Assembly (NCBI GenBank): GCA_003219345.1
Contig: QHOP01000122.1
Location: 1-8,900, forward strand
Direction of reading: 5' to 3'
Origin: Verrucomicrobiota bacterium
GTDB taxonomy: Bacteria; Verrucomicrobiota; Verrucomicrobiia; Limisphaerales; AV2
DNA: 8,900 nt
This document shows positions 1-5,882 of this stretch, in pieces. The notes below the pieces were generated by a model. The model was not told where the DNA came from, made no database searches, and saw only the letters and a list, made by a program, of their open reading frames with translations. The position numbers and the translations under genes were made by a program. How positions within the stretch are numbered: the stretch's first letter is position 1; each line of letters begins with the position of its first letter.

Positions 1-146
1 CAGGTCGTGCCGACACCTCGGTTCAGAAGAAGCAGGTCATCGCCCTCGTCTTTCGCCGGGAACCAGAGCGATACATCGGGCAGTTCTTTCTCTATTAGTG
101 AGCCGACAAGGAATTCACCCGCGTCAATTGTGTAAAAGGGCTTCAT
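1..146 (-). CDS. Hypothetical protein, N-terminal 48 residues (runs off left edge)
   Basis: Reading the minus strand from ATG at 146 gives an open frame of 48 codons to the window edge. It begins MKPFYTIDAGEFLVGSLIEK and continues with ELPDVSLWFPAKDEGDDLLL. The ATG lies three bases after the TAA that ends the pseudopilin frame (TAAGCGATG), which suggests translational coupling. The pattern of an EFLVGSLIE helix followed by a hydrophobic strand and a D-x-G-x-DLLLL strand resembles the start of PD-(D/E)XK-type nuclease-like proteins, where a helix with Glu precedes a strand carrying Asp. That is inference from pattern only, because the catalytic (D/E)XK part would lie outside the window. No signal peptide is visible, so a cytoplasmic protein is likely. 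Function is not established. Confidence 0.6.
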   Translation of the reverse strand, partial: MKPFYTIDAGEFLVGSLIEKELPDVSLWFPAKDEGDDLLLLNRGVGTT

Positions 147-149
147 CGC

Positions 150-881
150 TTAGCACGAACGGCAGAGGCCACCTGCGGCGTTGGTTTTCGACATCAGAGC
201 TGGTCGTCCTCGGCGAAGATGTTGTTTTTGTTTATGCCGACAGGCAGGTTGCTTCTGGGGTCGCCAGAGCGTCCATCCATTGCGAGGGTCGGGAGGGAAG
301 GTCACGATTTCCGTCAGGTAGCCTCCGCTGGGAACGCGGGCGGCATTCTTGGGGATGCCGGTGTCACCCATCAACCAAATTTGCGTGGGCCGATTGATTT
401 CCGAGAGCCGACGACTACCCAAGCGATCCAGTCCTCCAGGTCTGAGGACGGCATAACGGATGATTGTGCTTTCCACGGGGCCGTAGCCCTCCCACCGAGC
501 GCCAAAAATAATCTGGATGTCCTTCTCCTTCACGGCGGGGCACCGCCAAACGGCGTTGGAGACCGTGTTAGGCGTCAGATACTTGCCTTTTGAGAGCGTC
601 TGGAACCACCAGTCGCCTCCAGGCTCCACATCGTTGCCCGTCCAGGCTTTGGTATAGAGATCAGGTAAATGCTCAGCGTTGTCGCCCGCGTACAGGAGGA
701 ACGCCAGACCGATCTGTCGGCTGTTGTTGACGCACCGGATTCCGTTCGCCTTCTCCTTCGCCCGCGCCATGCCCGGCAGCAGCAGCGCCGCAAGAATCGC
801 GATGATGGCGATGACAACCAGCAGTTCAATCAGGGTGAATGCGCGTCGCCTGACGCAAGGAACTTTTGAGTCAACCCTCAT
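150..881 (-). CDS. Prepilin-type N-terminal cleavage/methylation domain protein, C-terminus frame-disrupted
   Basis: This 243-aa reading starts at ATG 881, which overlaps the stop of the upstream pseudopilin gene (ATGA, 878-881). The open frame extends further upstream, but that part is only a shadow of the neighbour. Residues 1-14 are a basic leader ending RRRA, followed by FTLIELLVVIAIIAIL (F15, with the conserved Glu at 19), the class III signal of type IV pilins and type II secretion pseudopilins. Prepilin peptidase would cleave before F15 and the helix would anchor the protein in the inner membrane. The globular part has the family's RCVNNSRQIGLAFLLYAGDN segment and GGDWWFQTL. After QPACRH the frame stops looking like the family. 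A second frame gives NKNNIFAEDDQL and a third gives DVENQRRRWPLPF, ending at 124. The family C-terminus normally carries an H-x9-DG signature here. The gene may therefore be frameshifted. The exact role of this pseudopilin-like family is unknown. Confidence 0.85.
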   Translation of the reverse strand: MRVDSKVPCVRRRAFTLIELLVVIAIIAILAALLLPGMARAKEKANGIRCVNNSRQIGLAFLLYAGDNAEHLPDLYTKAWTGNDVEPGGDWWFQTLSKGKYLTPNTVSNAVWRCPAVKEKDIQIIFGARWEGYGPVESTIIRYAVLRPGGLDRLGSRRLSEINRPTQIWLMGDTGIPKNAARVPSGGYLTEIVTFPPDPRNGWTLWRPQKQPACRHKQKQHLRRGRPALMSKTNAAGGLCRSC

Positions 882-1762
882 GGCAGACCTGGACGCTTGG
901 CGGGCGGCTGATAATCCTTGTGCCAATAAAACTGCCACAGTCGCTCTAAGCGCACCTGTACCGCGTGACCATCGTAAAATCCCACGTTGATCGCTCCGGG
1001 CAGCACATCCCGTGGCCGGTGATTCCGCGAAATAGCTTTTGGTCGCGATCCATGCCGTGGAATCGTGATGCCGCAAATACCTCCTCCTCCCAGGCAAAAG
1101 CCTGTGACAAGATCGGTGGCAGGGAAGTCGGTGGCGTGGGGCGCAGCCCATGCCCACACTCCGTCTGAAAAGACCGGTGTCAGAGCAGGGAGCCGAATGT
1201 CAGCTTCTACACAAAAATCTTCAGGCTGGGTTGGGAACTCTCCGCTCCAACAAAAGGCATTCTTCCACTCCCCACCATTGCCGAGCCATCTGTTATAGGA
1301 GTAGCTGCCCCCCACCCATCGTGGCGAAGACGAATCCACGAACGGGATCACGATGTTCGGCACGGAAAAGCCCCAAGCCGCATTGACCGTTCCGCCAAAG
1401 GGCGATCCAACGTCGATCCCGCCGCCCTGTGAGAATCTTTCGCGCCATGACCGGCCAGGCGCGTTGGGACAAATCCAGCCCGCATTCGTCTGCCCGAATT
1501 GCTCCGCATACCAGTCACCCGACGCTGGTCCGCCTAACTGTCCGAGATCATCGTCAAGGTGCGCTCGATAACCGAGCGTGATCTGCCTCACGTTGCTCAA
1601 GCAGGCGGCACTTTTCGCTTGGTCTTTGGCCTTCGCCAACGCGGGAAGCAACAGAGCCCCAAGGATCGCAATAACGGCAATGACCACTAGCAGTTCGATG
1701 AGCGTGAAAGCAGAGCGCTTCGCGCGTTGTGGATCGCTGGCGATTTGAGGTAGTGCCTTCAC
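878..1762 (-). CDS. Prepilin-type N-terminal cleavage/methylation domain protein
   Basis: This is a 294-aa pseudopilin-like protein. I prefer GTG at 1762 because an AAAGG stretch lies about nine bases upstream. A TTG at 1786 would add eight residues and has no visible ribosome site. The leader ends KRSA and is followed by FTLIELLVVIAVIAIL (F19, Glu23), so prepilin peptidase processing and an inner-membrane helix are expected. Next comes the family's short segment CLSNVRQITLGYRAHLDDD, then a Gly- and Trp-rich globular domain. Near the C-terminus AINVGFYDGHAVQVRL matches the DG-H strand of the family, but the His usually found ten residues before the Asp is not at that spacing. Such proteins occur in large numbers in Verrucomicrobiota and Planctomycetota genomes and are rarely part of a complete secretion locus. 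No other secretion gene lies nearby. The start overlaps nothing, and the stop overlaps the next pseudopilin by four bases. Confidence 0.9.
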   Translation of the reverse strand: MKALPQIASDPQRAKRSAFTLIELLVVIAVIAILGALLLPALAKAKDQAKSAACLSNVRQITLGYRAHLDDDLGQLGGPASGDWYAEQFGQTNAGWICPNAPGRSWRERFSQGGGIDVGSPFGGTVNAAWGFSVPNIVIPFVDSSSPRWVGGSYSYNRWLGNGGEWKNAFCWSGEFPTQPEDFCVEADIRLPALTPVFSDGVWAWAAPHATDFPATDLVTGFCLGGGGICGITIPRHGSRPKAISRNHRPRDVLPGAINVGFYDGHAVQVRLERLWQFYWHKDYQPPAKRPGLP

Positions 1763-1789
1763 TGGATTCGCCTTTGAGATTACCAAGGT

Positions 1790-1915
1790 TCAGCGTAACT
1801 GCTAGTCCCCGGCCCGTCGGGTGTCAAGCAAGGGATGTCGGCGCAAGAGCCGACATCGCTTCGCCGGGCCTCGCTCCGCTCAGTCGGTCAAAGTTATGCC
1901 TGATTCGTTAGGCCG
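1790..1915. other. Structured intergenic stretch with nested inverted repeats
   Basis: This stretch lies between the broken small membrane gene and the first pseudopilin gene. A perfect 9-bp stem with a 6-base loop is formed by GATGTCGGC (1834-1842) and GCCGACATC (1849-1857). It sits inside a second pair, GGCCCG (1811-1816) with CGGGCC (1864-1869). The plus strand ends with TTCGTTAGGC (1904-1913), whose GTTAGGC fits the GTTRRRY core of an integron recombination box. A weak partner, GCGTAAC, lies near 1792. No T-run follows the stems, so a factor-independent terminator is not supported. It could be a leader structure for the pseudopilin genes, a degenerate attC-like site or a small interspersed repeat. 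Confidence 0.4.
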
Positions 1916-1931
1916 ACGGTTTCTCACAAAA

Positions 1932-2080
1932 TCACGCCCGCGGTTTCGATGCCTGCTGCTTCTGCTTTCGTTGACGCCACGCCCCAATGAGAAGACAGCC
2001 GACGCCTGCAAACAAGCAAAACCGAAAGAAGTTGATGGCAATGGAAGCAGGGCGTTCGGGTTCTCCGCGATAGCGGTCAC
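1932..2080 (-). pseudogene. Small one-helix membrane protein, apparent one-base frameshift
   Basis: A GTG at 2080 overlaps the HEAT gene stop (GTGA, 2077-2080) and opens MTAIAENPNALLP. In that frame the rest is low-quality. The adjacent frame instead gives INFFRFCLFAGVGCLLIGAW and then RQRKQKQQASKPRA, ending with TGA at 1932: one clear membrane helix followed by a basic tail. Joining the two frames needs one extra base near CTTCC (plus-strand 2043-2044) and would give a 49-aa protein with a short N-terminus, one transmembrane segment and a cytoplasmic basic end. This is inference from hydrophobicity and start overlap. Neither single frame has a convincing complete gene. No family is recognised. 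Confidence 0.45.
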
Positions 2081-2835
2081 TTCGCTTCGATCGTGCTTGA
2101 TGCGTCGTCCTGCTGCGGAGGCATTCCAAGCCTTTCCAGTTCGGTCACCGCCTGTTTGCCGACCTTAGGGTGCGAATCTGCGAGGGCTGACTTCAAGCGT
2201 GGGATGGCTTGCGCATTACTCTTGGCCAGACGGCCCAAAGCCATAGCCGCATTGGCGCGTACCCACCAATTCGTGTCCTTCAGTGCGACATCGCATGACT
2301 CAATCGCTGGTGCCGAGATGACTCCCAGATTGCCTAGCGCATTGGCGGCGCAAAGCCGCACGTACACATCGCGATCCTGGAGCGCCCGGGTGAGCGCGGG
2401 CAACATCATCTGCGCTTCAGCCAGAGCCGGCGCAGCAGTTCCAAGAAATTCATTCTGGTAAATCACCGCGAGCGCAAATGCGGCTCCCTCCCTACGGTCA
2501 GCGCGGGTTGTCGGCTCGGAAACTCTGTCCCGCAGCATGGGAGGGAGCCGACGCCAGAGGCGCTTGGTGAAATCTTTGGCGGCCGAGTCAGGAAGCGAGA
2601 GCTGGCGGACGAGAGCCGGGATAGCCACGCTCTTTTCGTTGGCCAAGGTAATGATCACGTCCGGGTCCATGTGGCCAGTGCGAAGCTGACGCGTCCAGTA
2701 CGCCACAGGCTTGCCCTTGATCAGCGGCCCCTGCGAATCAGGATCGTGGAGCAGGAGCCAGAGCACGCCGGCGACGGCCAGCACGGCGACACCGAGGCCC
2801 GCGATTCTTGCCGCTCTTTTAGACGTTGGTCGCAC
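2077..2835 (-). CDS. Membrane-anchored HEAT-repeat protein
   Basis: This is a 252-aa protein when begun at GTG 2835, which gives MRPTSKRAAR followed by the helix IAGLGVAVLAVAGVLWLLL (about residues 10-28). That is a basic start and a single N-terminal anchor. The frame is open for 70 more codons upstream, but that part overlaps a better secreted-peptide frame and looks unlike protein. After the anchor, GPLIKGKPVAYWTRQL matches the linker typical of verrucomicrobial HEAT proteins. The C-terminal half (about residues 140-240) contains repeated helical pairs: PALTRALQDRDVYVRLCAAN, ALGNLG, ALKDTNWWVRANAAMALGRL and SALADSHPKVGKQAVTELER. These are HEAT/PBS-lyase-like repeats that serve as protein-binding scaffolds. 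No enzymatic residues are seen. The binding partner is unknown. The start is the least certain point. Confidence 0.8.
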   Translation of the reverse strand: MRPTSKRAARIAGLGVAVLAVAGVLWLLLHDPDSQGPLIKGKPVAYWTRQLRTGHMDPDVIITLANEKSVAIPALVRQLSLPDSAAKDFTKRLWRRLPPMLRDRVSEPTTRADRREGAAFALAVIYQNEFLGTAAPALAEAQMMLPALTRALQDRDVYVRLCAANALGNLGVISAPAIESCDVALKDTNWWVRANAAMALGRLAKSNAQAIPRLKSALADSHPKVGKQAVTELERLGMPPQQDDASSTIEAK

Positions 2836-2863
2836 TGCGATTTTGTCGCGGAGGGGTTCCGTG

Positions 2864-3055
2864 TTACTTCTCTGCCAACTTCGGGTAAAGCTCCGCGACC
2901 TTAGGCGCGTCAGTTGTCGTCCACCCTTGTGCGGACGCGAAACCAGGCCATGCAATAACTCCAATCGAAAGGGCCGCACCAAAAAGCAGTCTGCGTCTCC
3001 AAATCTTATTTTGGGGCCACCAAATCGAAAGATTCGACTCGTCAAAATGCGTCAT
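2864..3055 (-). CDS. Small secreted protein with signal peptide
   Basis: This 63-aa frame starts at ATG 3055. It has a positively charged stretch (KIWRRR), a hydrophobic core LLFGAALSIGVIAWPGFA, and an ASA-Q cleavage motif near residue 43, so signal peptidase I processing and export are likely. The mature part would be only about 20 residues (QGWTTTDAPKVAELYPKLAEK), which is short. The gene may be a small periplasmic peptide or a truncated remnant. It ends 28 bases before the preferred GTG of the HEAT gene, so the two could be co-transcribed. No ribosome site is evident ahead of the ATG. The family is not recognised. Confidence 0.45.
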   Translation of the reverse strand: MTHFDESNLSIWWPQNKIWRRRLLFGAALSIGVIAWPGFASAQGWTTTDAPKVAELYPKLAEK

Positions 3056-3220
3056 AGGTCAAATGTGAGCGAAGTTTTTTCGGAGTTGTTCGTGTATTAG
3101 ACAGAAGGGCATGCACGCCATCGTGCACGGCTGATTTCTTTAACTCCCTCTGCTACCACAGTGACTATGAAAGCAGATTTGCGCCTTTCTGTGAAGGATT
3201 ATCCGTCTAATGTTCACCGC
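3056..3220. other. Divergent intergenic region
   Basis: This region separates the minus-strand block from the plus-strand block, so promoters for both should lie here, but no convincing -35/-10 pair could be singled out. A 6-bp inverted repeat, TGCACG (3112-3117) with CGTGCA (3122-3127) and a 4-base loop, could be an operator or a weak hairpin. The frame of the downstream nuclease is open from GTG 3161 and ATG 3167, but those extra residues precede a normal signal peptide and are unlikely to be translated. Confidence 0.35.
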
Positions 3221-3772
3221 ATGAAACTGAAATTGCCTCTCGCCTTGGTTCTCGCGCTTTGCCTTGTTAACGCGGGCCTCATAGCAGGTCGTGCCGCGCC
3301 AGCGACCGTTCAGGTTTTCTTTTCCCCCAAAGGCGGCTGCACCGAAGCCGTCATCGATGCTCTGACCAAAGCCAGATCAACAGTGCTCGTGCAAGCCTAC
3401 TCGTTCACGTCCGCGCCCATCGCCAAAGCCCTGGTGGATGCCCACCGGCGCGGTGTGAAGATTCAGGTCATTTTGGATAAGAGCAACGCGACTGACAAAT
3501 ACTCAGCCGCAACGTTCACTCAAAACGCCGGCATTCCGACTTTCATCGACGATCGGCACGCCATTGCGCACAACAAAATCATGGTGATCGACGGGCAGAC
3601 CGTGTTGACTGGCTCGTTCAATTTCACGAAGGCGGCGGAGGAAAACAACGCCGAGAATTTGCTCGTGATCGACGACGCGGCCCTGGCTGCCAAATACGCT
3701 GCAAACTGGAAGGTGCATCTGGCGCACAGCAAGCCCTACTACCGCAAGGAACCAATGGGACACAGGCATTGA
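3221..3772 (+). CDS. Secreted phospholipase D-like nuclease (single HKD motif)
   Basis: Starting at ATG 3221 gives a 183-aa protein with a signal peptide, MKLKLPLALVLALCLVNAGL followed by IAGRAAPA, so export to the periplasm is expected. Earlier in-frame starts at 3161 and 3167 would bury that signal. The domain opens with VQVFFSPKGGC, continues with VLVQAYSFTSAPIAKALVDA (about 55-74) and GVKIQVILDKSN, and carries the catalytic HKD motif HNKIMVID (H117, K119, D124) followed by GSFNFT (131-136). One HKD copy in a small protein is typical of the Nuc/BfiI-type nucleases in the PLD superfamily, which work as homodimers, form a covalent phosphohistidine intermediate and need no metal. Phospholipid or cardiolipin substrates are less likely, because those enzymes carry two HKD motifs. 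The substrate is probably extracytoplasmic DNA or RNA, by inference. The gene is alone on its strand, with a 51-base gap to the next. Confidence 0.9.
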   Translation: MKLKLPLALVLALCLVNAGLIAGRAAPATVQVFFSPKGGCTEAVIDALTKARSTVLVQAYSFTSAPIAKALVDAHRRGVKIQVILDKSNATDKYSAATFTQNAGIPTFIDDRHAIAHNKIMVIDGQTVLTGSFNFTKAAEENNAENLLVIDDAALAAKYAANWKVHLAHSKPYYRKEPMGHRH

Positions 3773-3823
3773 TCGCGCGAGTGAATCCAGCCATATTAAG
3801 AATAGTTCGGTGCTATCGCGCTC

Positions 3824-4054
3824 ATGAAATACATTCCGGCATTTGTTTCGTTCGCATTTGTATTTGCGGGAGTGTTCTTCTTGGCTGGTTGGTTCCTTAT
3901 GCCTTATTTGCCTCCCACCCCGGACCACCCAGTTTCGGTGTTTGAGGGTGAGTATTGGAAAGACAACTGGATCGGATATTTACTCGGCGCTGTTTTTGGC
4001 GGTTTGTCCGCACGCTCCGTTTTGAAGAAAGCTGCAAAGAGAGGAACGACATGA
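3824..4054 (+). CDS. Small two-helix membrane protein
   Basis: This 76-aa protein starts at ATG 3824. Helix 1 spans roughly residues 4-26 (IPAFVSFAFVFAGVFFLAGW), and helix 2 lies near residues 50-66 (IGYLLGAVFGGLSARSVL). A short Pro-rich and acidic loop (PPTPDHPVSVFEGEYW) connects them, and the C-terminus is basic (KKAAKRGTT). This suggests an inner-membrane hairpin with both ends possibly cytoplasmic. No family is recognised. Its stop codon lies only about 20 bases before a long bulged hairpin (4075-4147). That arrangement, a small gene tightly followed by a palindromic site, is what an integron gene cassette looks like. Confidence 0.7.
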   Translation: MKYIPAFVSFAFVFAGVFFLAGWFLMPYLPPTPDHPVSVFEGEYWKDNWIGYLLGAVFGGLSARSVLKKAAKRGTT

Positions 4055-4064
4055 GAAGGTCCGC

Positions 4065-4158
4065 TCCGAACAAACCGGCTGCACCGAACCCCGCGATAGC
4101 GACTCAGTTGCATGCCCGGCGTCACTGCCGCGGGGTCGGTGAGCCGGAACGTTAGTTG
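4065..4158 (+). repeat. attC-like bulged hairpin (possible integron recombination site)
   Basis: Left arm 4075-4095 and right arm 4129-4147 pair over 19 bp without mismatch: CCGGCT with AGCCGG, CACCGA with TCGGTG, and CCCCGCG with CGCGGGG. Only G4081 and A4088 bulge out, both on the same arm. The 33-base terminal loop runs 4096-4128. Outside the stem, AAC (4069-4071) faces GTT (4151-4153) in CCGAACAAA...AACGTTAGTTGC, leaving an unpaired spacer between. A stem with single extrahelical bases on one arm, an unpaired spacer and an outer AAC/GTT pair are the hallmarks of integron attC sites. The outer boxes match the RYYYAAC and GTTRRRY consensus only partly, and no integrase gene is in the window. 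A transcription terminator is less likely because no T-run follows. Confidence 0.55.
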
Positions 4159-4204
4159 CCGCTCGACGCGCACCGTGCATACTCCACACGCCATTAGCCG
4201 CGAC

Positions 4205-4759
4205 ATGCAGAAACTTTTGGAGCGCGAGTTACGTTCCGGCGAGCTAGTGGTCTGGAGTCAGCAGCCCCGTCCATCCGCGCTGGCTCGTAAGTCATCCACG
4301 ACATTTCTTTTCGGCATCCCGTTCTTCGCGTTCGCCGTCTTCTGGACTTTCGTTGCGTCTGGCGGATTCGACAGTTCGCACACACGCAAGTCCTCGTGGC
4401 CTTCGTGGTTTCCGCTTCTATGGGGCGGTATGTTCATTGCCGTCGGCGCGTGCCTGCTTCTTTCGCCACTCTGGGCTTACTGGAAGGCACTGCGGACGGT
4501 TTACGCGATCACCGATCAGCGAGCCATTCTCATCGTCGCTCCGTGGCGGCGCACGATTCATTCATTCGTTGGGCAGCACCTGGTTGATATTCACCGTGTC
4601 GAGAACAATAGCGGACGAGGCGACATCGTCTTTCACCGGCAGGCTCAGTCGGGTAAGCGAGGCGATTATTATTACGATACTGGCTTTCTCGGCATCGAGC
4701 GGGTTCGAGAGGCAGAGGACATGTTGCGAGAGCTTTATGCTAAGACGCGAGCGCCCTAG
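4205..4759 (+). CDS. Two-helix membrane protein with bacterial PH-like domain
   Basis: This is a 184-aa protein from ATG 4205. The frame is open further upstream, but that part runs through the attC-like hairpin and is not protein-like. The N-terminus MQKLLERELRSGELVVWSQQP has the E-x-LLWxGQP-like opening common in bacterial PH-domain membrane proteins. Helix 1 is about residues 33-51 (TFLFGIPFFAFAVFWTFVA) and helix 2 about 69-92. The stretch TVYAITDQRAILI (98-110) is the first PH strand with its TDxR turn. The domain continues to GDIVFHR and ends with GFLGIERVREAEDMLREL, the usual closing strand and helix. The PH-like part would face the cytoplasm. Such proteins are often annotated as PH domain-containing with no known ligand. 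The gap to the next gene is 127 bases. Confidence 0.75.
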   Translation: MQKLLERELRSGELVVWSQQPRPSALARKSSTTFLFGIPFFAFAVFWTFVASGGFDSSHTRKSSWPSWFPLLWGGMFIAVGACLLLSPLWAYWKALRTVYAITDQRAILIVAPWRRTIHSFVGQHLVDIHRVENNSGRGDIVFHRQAQSGKRGDYYYDTGFLGIERVREAEDMLRELYAKTRAP

Positions 4760-4886
4760 ACCCCTATTAAGCCCGCGCGGAAATCCGCTTTCCAGAGAAT
4801 CGCGCGCGTGGTTTCATCGTGACATGCCTCTGGGTGGAATCCGAAGTCCTCGGAGGCGGCGGTCGTTGAGCCTGGTCATTTGAACC
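4760..4886. other. Intergenic gap without recognisable feature
   Basis: These 127 bases separate the PH-like gene from the protease gene. They hold short GC-rich repeats (GCGCGG, GCGCGCG) and a minimal palindrome, GCGGAAATCCGC, but no terminator with a T-run, no RNA gene and no clear attC-like box. A promoter for the protease could lie here but cannot be pinned down. Confidence 0.3.
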
Positions 4887-5837
4887 ATGAAGCATTCACT
4901 GACAGTTCTATTGTTTCTCGCTGGCGTAGGAACAGTCCATCCACAATGGATAGATGACGATTGGATTTTCAGTGTTGCTTACATTGGCAACGAATCGACA
5001 GGAGGGGGCGGCACGGGATTCTTCGTAAGCAGAGAGTTTGAAACCAATAAAAACTTGATCTTTTTGGTTTCCAATAGACACGTCCTTGCGCCGAAGGACA
5101 CACCTCCAGGGGAGACGAACCGGCTGGCAAAAGCAAAGGTCGTCATAACACGGGAGGAAAATGGCCAACTTTCAACCGGCACGCTGGATATTACGCTCCG
5201 CGAACCTGATGGCATATCCAGAGTCGTTCCGCACCCCAACACCAACATCGACGTGGCAGTTGTCGATGTCACGGCCTTCGTTATCGAGAACCGTGGAATA
5301 CGGAAGGGTTACAAGGTCGGAGTCGTGCGAGAGGATCGCTTCGCCTCAATGGAGATCATGACCAACACCCACGTAACAATCGGACAGCAGATCGTCTTCC
5401 TTGGTTACCCCCTCAACCTAATCGAAGGGAAGACAGCTATCGCTGTTGCACGAGGCGGCGTGATCGCAACGCCACCAGACCGTGATTTCAAGACTCAACC
5501 CGTTTTCCTCGTCGATTCCGCAACAATCCGTGGCTCAAGCGGAAGCCCAGTGTTCCTACCTCTTCGGAGTTACAAGATCGAGAGGCAACCAGACGGAAAC
5601 AGACGGATAAACACAATGAGCGGATATACCCCCTGCCTACTTGGAATCGTGGTCGCGACTGTGCCCGACTGGGAGTTGATCGTGAAAAAAACAGATACCT
5701 TTGGGCTAGAGCCGTCCGCTATTTCCGTTGTCGCCACAGCGAACTTCGGAGTAGTTTTTCGTGCGGGTACTATCTCTGAGACACTTGATGCCACTGGTAC
5801 TGCAAAAGTCCAATCGAAGGGACAGACCGAGTTCTAA
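4887..5837 (+). CDS. Secreted trypsin-like serine protease
   Basis: This is a 316-aa protein from ATG 4887. Residues 1-19 form a signal peptide (MKHSLTVLLFLAGVGTVHP), so the enzyme is exported. The chymotrypsin-fold triad can be read directly: His65 in FLVSNRHVL, Asp122 in NTNIDVAVVDV, and Ser218 in the GSSGSPVF motif (216-223). GTGFFVS (42-48) is the strand before the His loop seen in Deg/HtrA-like and V8-like trypsin peptidases. No PDZ domain follows. The C-terminal part (YTPCLLGIVVATVPDW, then the FGLEPSAISVVATANF strand) instead closes the second barrel, so this is a stand-alone peptidase rather than a DegP. Its substrate is unknown. The triad looks intact, so activity is plausible. Gaps to the neighbours are 127 and 45 bases, and no operon partner is evident. 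Confidence 0.88.
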   Translation: MKHSLTVLLFLAGVGTVHPQWIDDDWIFSVAYIGNESTGGGGTGFFVSREFETNKNLIFLVSNRHVLAPKDTPPGETNRLAKAKVVITREENGQLSTGTLDITLREPDGISRVVPHPNTNIDVAVVDVTAFVIENRGIRKGYKVGVVREDRFASMEIMTNTHVTIGQQIVFLGYPLNLIEGKTAIAVARGGVIATPPDRDFKTQPVFLVDSATIRGSSGSPVFLPLRSYKIERQPDGNRRINTMSGYTPCLLGIVVATVPDWELIVKKTDTFGLEPSAISVVATANFGVVFRAGTISETLDATGTAKVQSKGQTEF

Positions 5838-5882
5838 AGTCGGTCGAGCGAACCGCCGCTGTGCTCCCCTCACCGTCCAACA

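Noticed and set aside
882..1157. N-terminal extension of the second pseudopilin reading
   Set aside because: It lies wholly inside the first pseudopilin gene in another frame, is Arg/His/Cys-rich and precedes a complete prepilin leader. The ATG at 881 is the natural start.
2836..3045. Upstream leader of the HEAT-repeat frame
   Set aside because: It is rich in Arg and lacks protein-like features, while the alternative frame over the same bases carries a signal peptide. A GTG at 2835 gives a proper membrane anchor.
3112..3127. TGCACG/CGTGCA hairpin as a terminator
   Set aside because: The stem is only 6 bp and is not followed by a T-run. It lies ahead of a gene start, so an operator is as likely.
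4075..4147. Bulged hairpin as a factor-independent terminator
   Set aside because: The stem is strong, but it is followed by AACGTTAGTTGCC rather than a T-run. The bulges on one arm and the outer AAC/GTT pair fit a recombination site better.
4353..4883. Plus-strand 176-codon frame over the PH-like gene
   Set aside because: It is very Arg/Ser-rich with no helix pattern. The overlapping frame has two clear membrane helices and PH-like strands.
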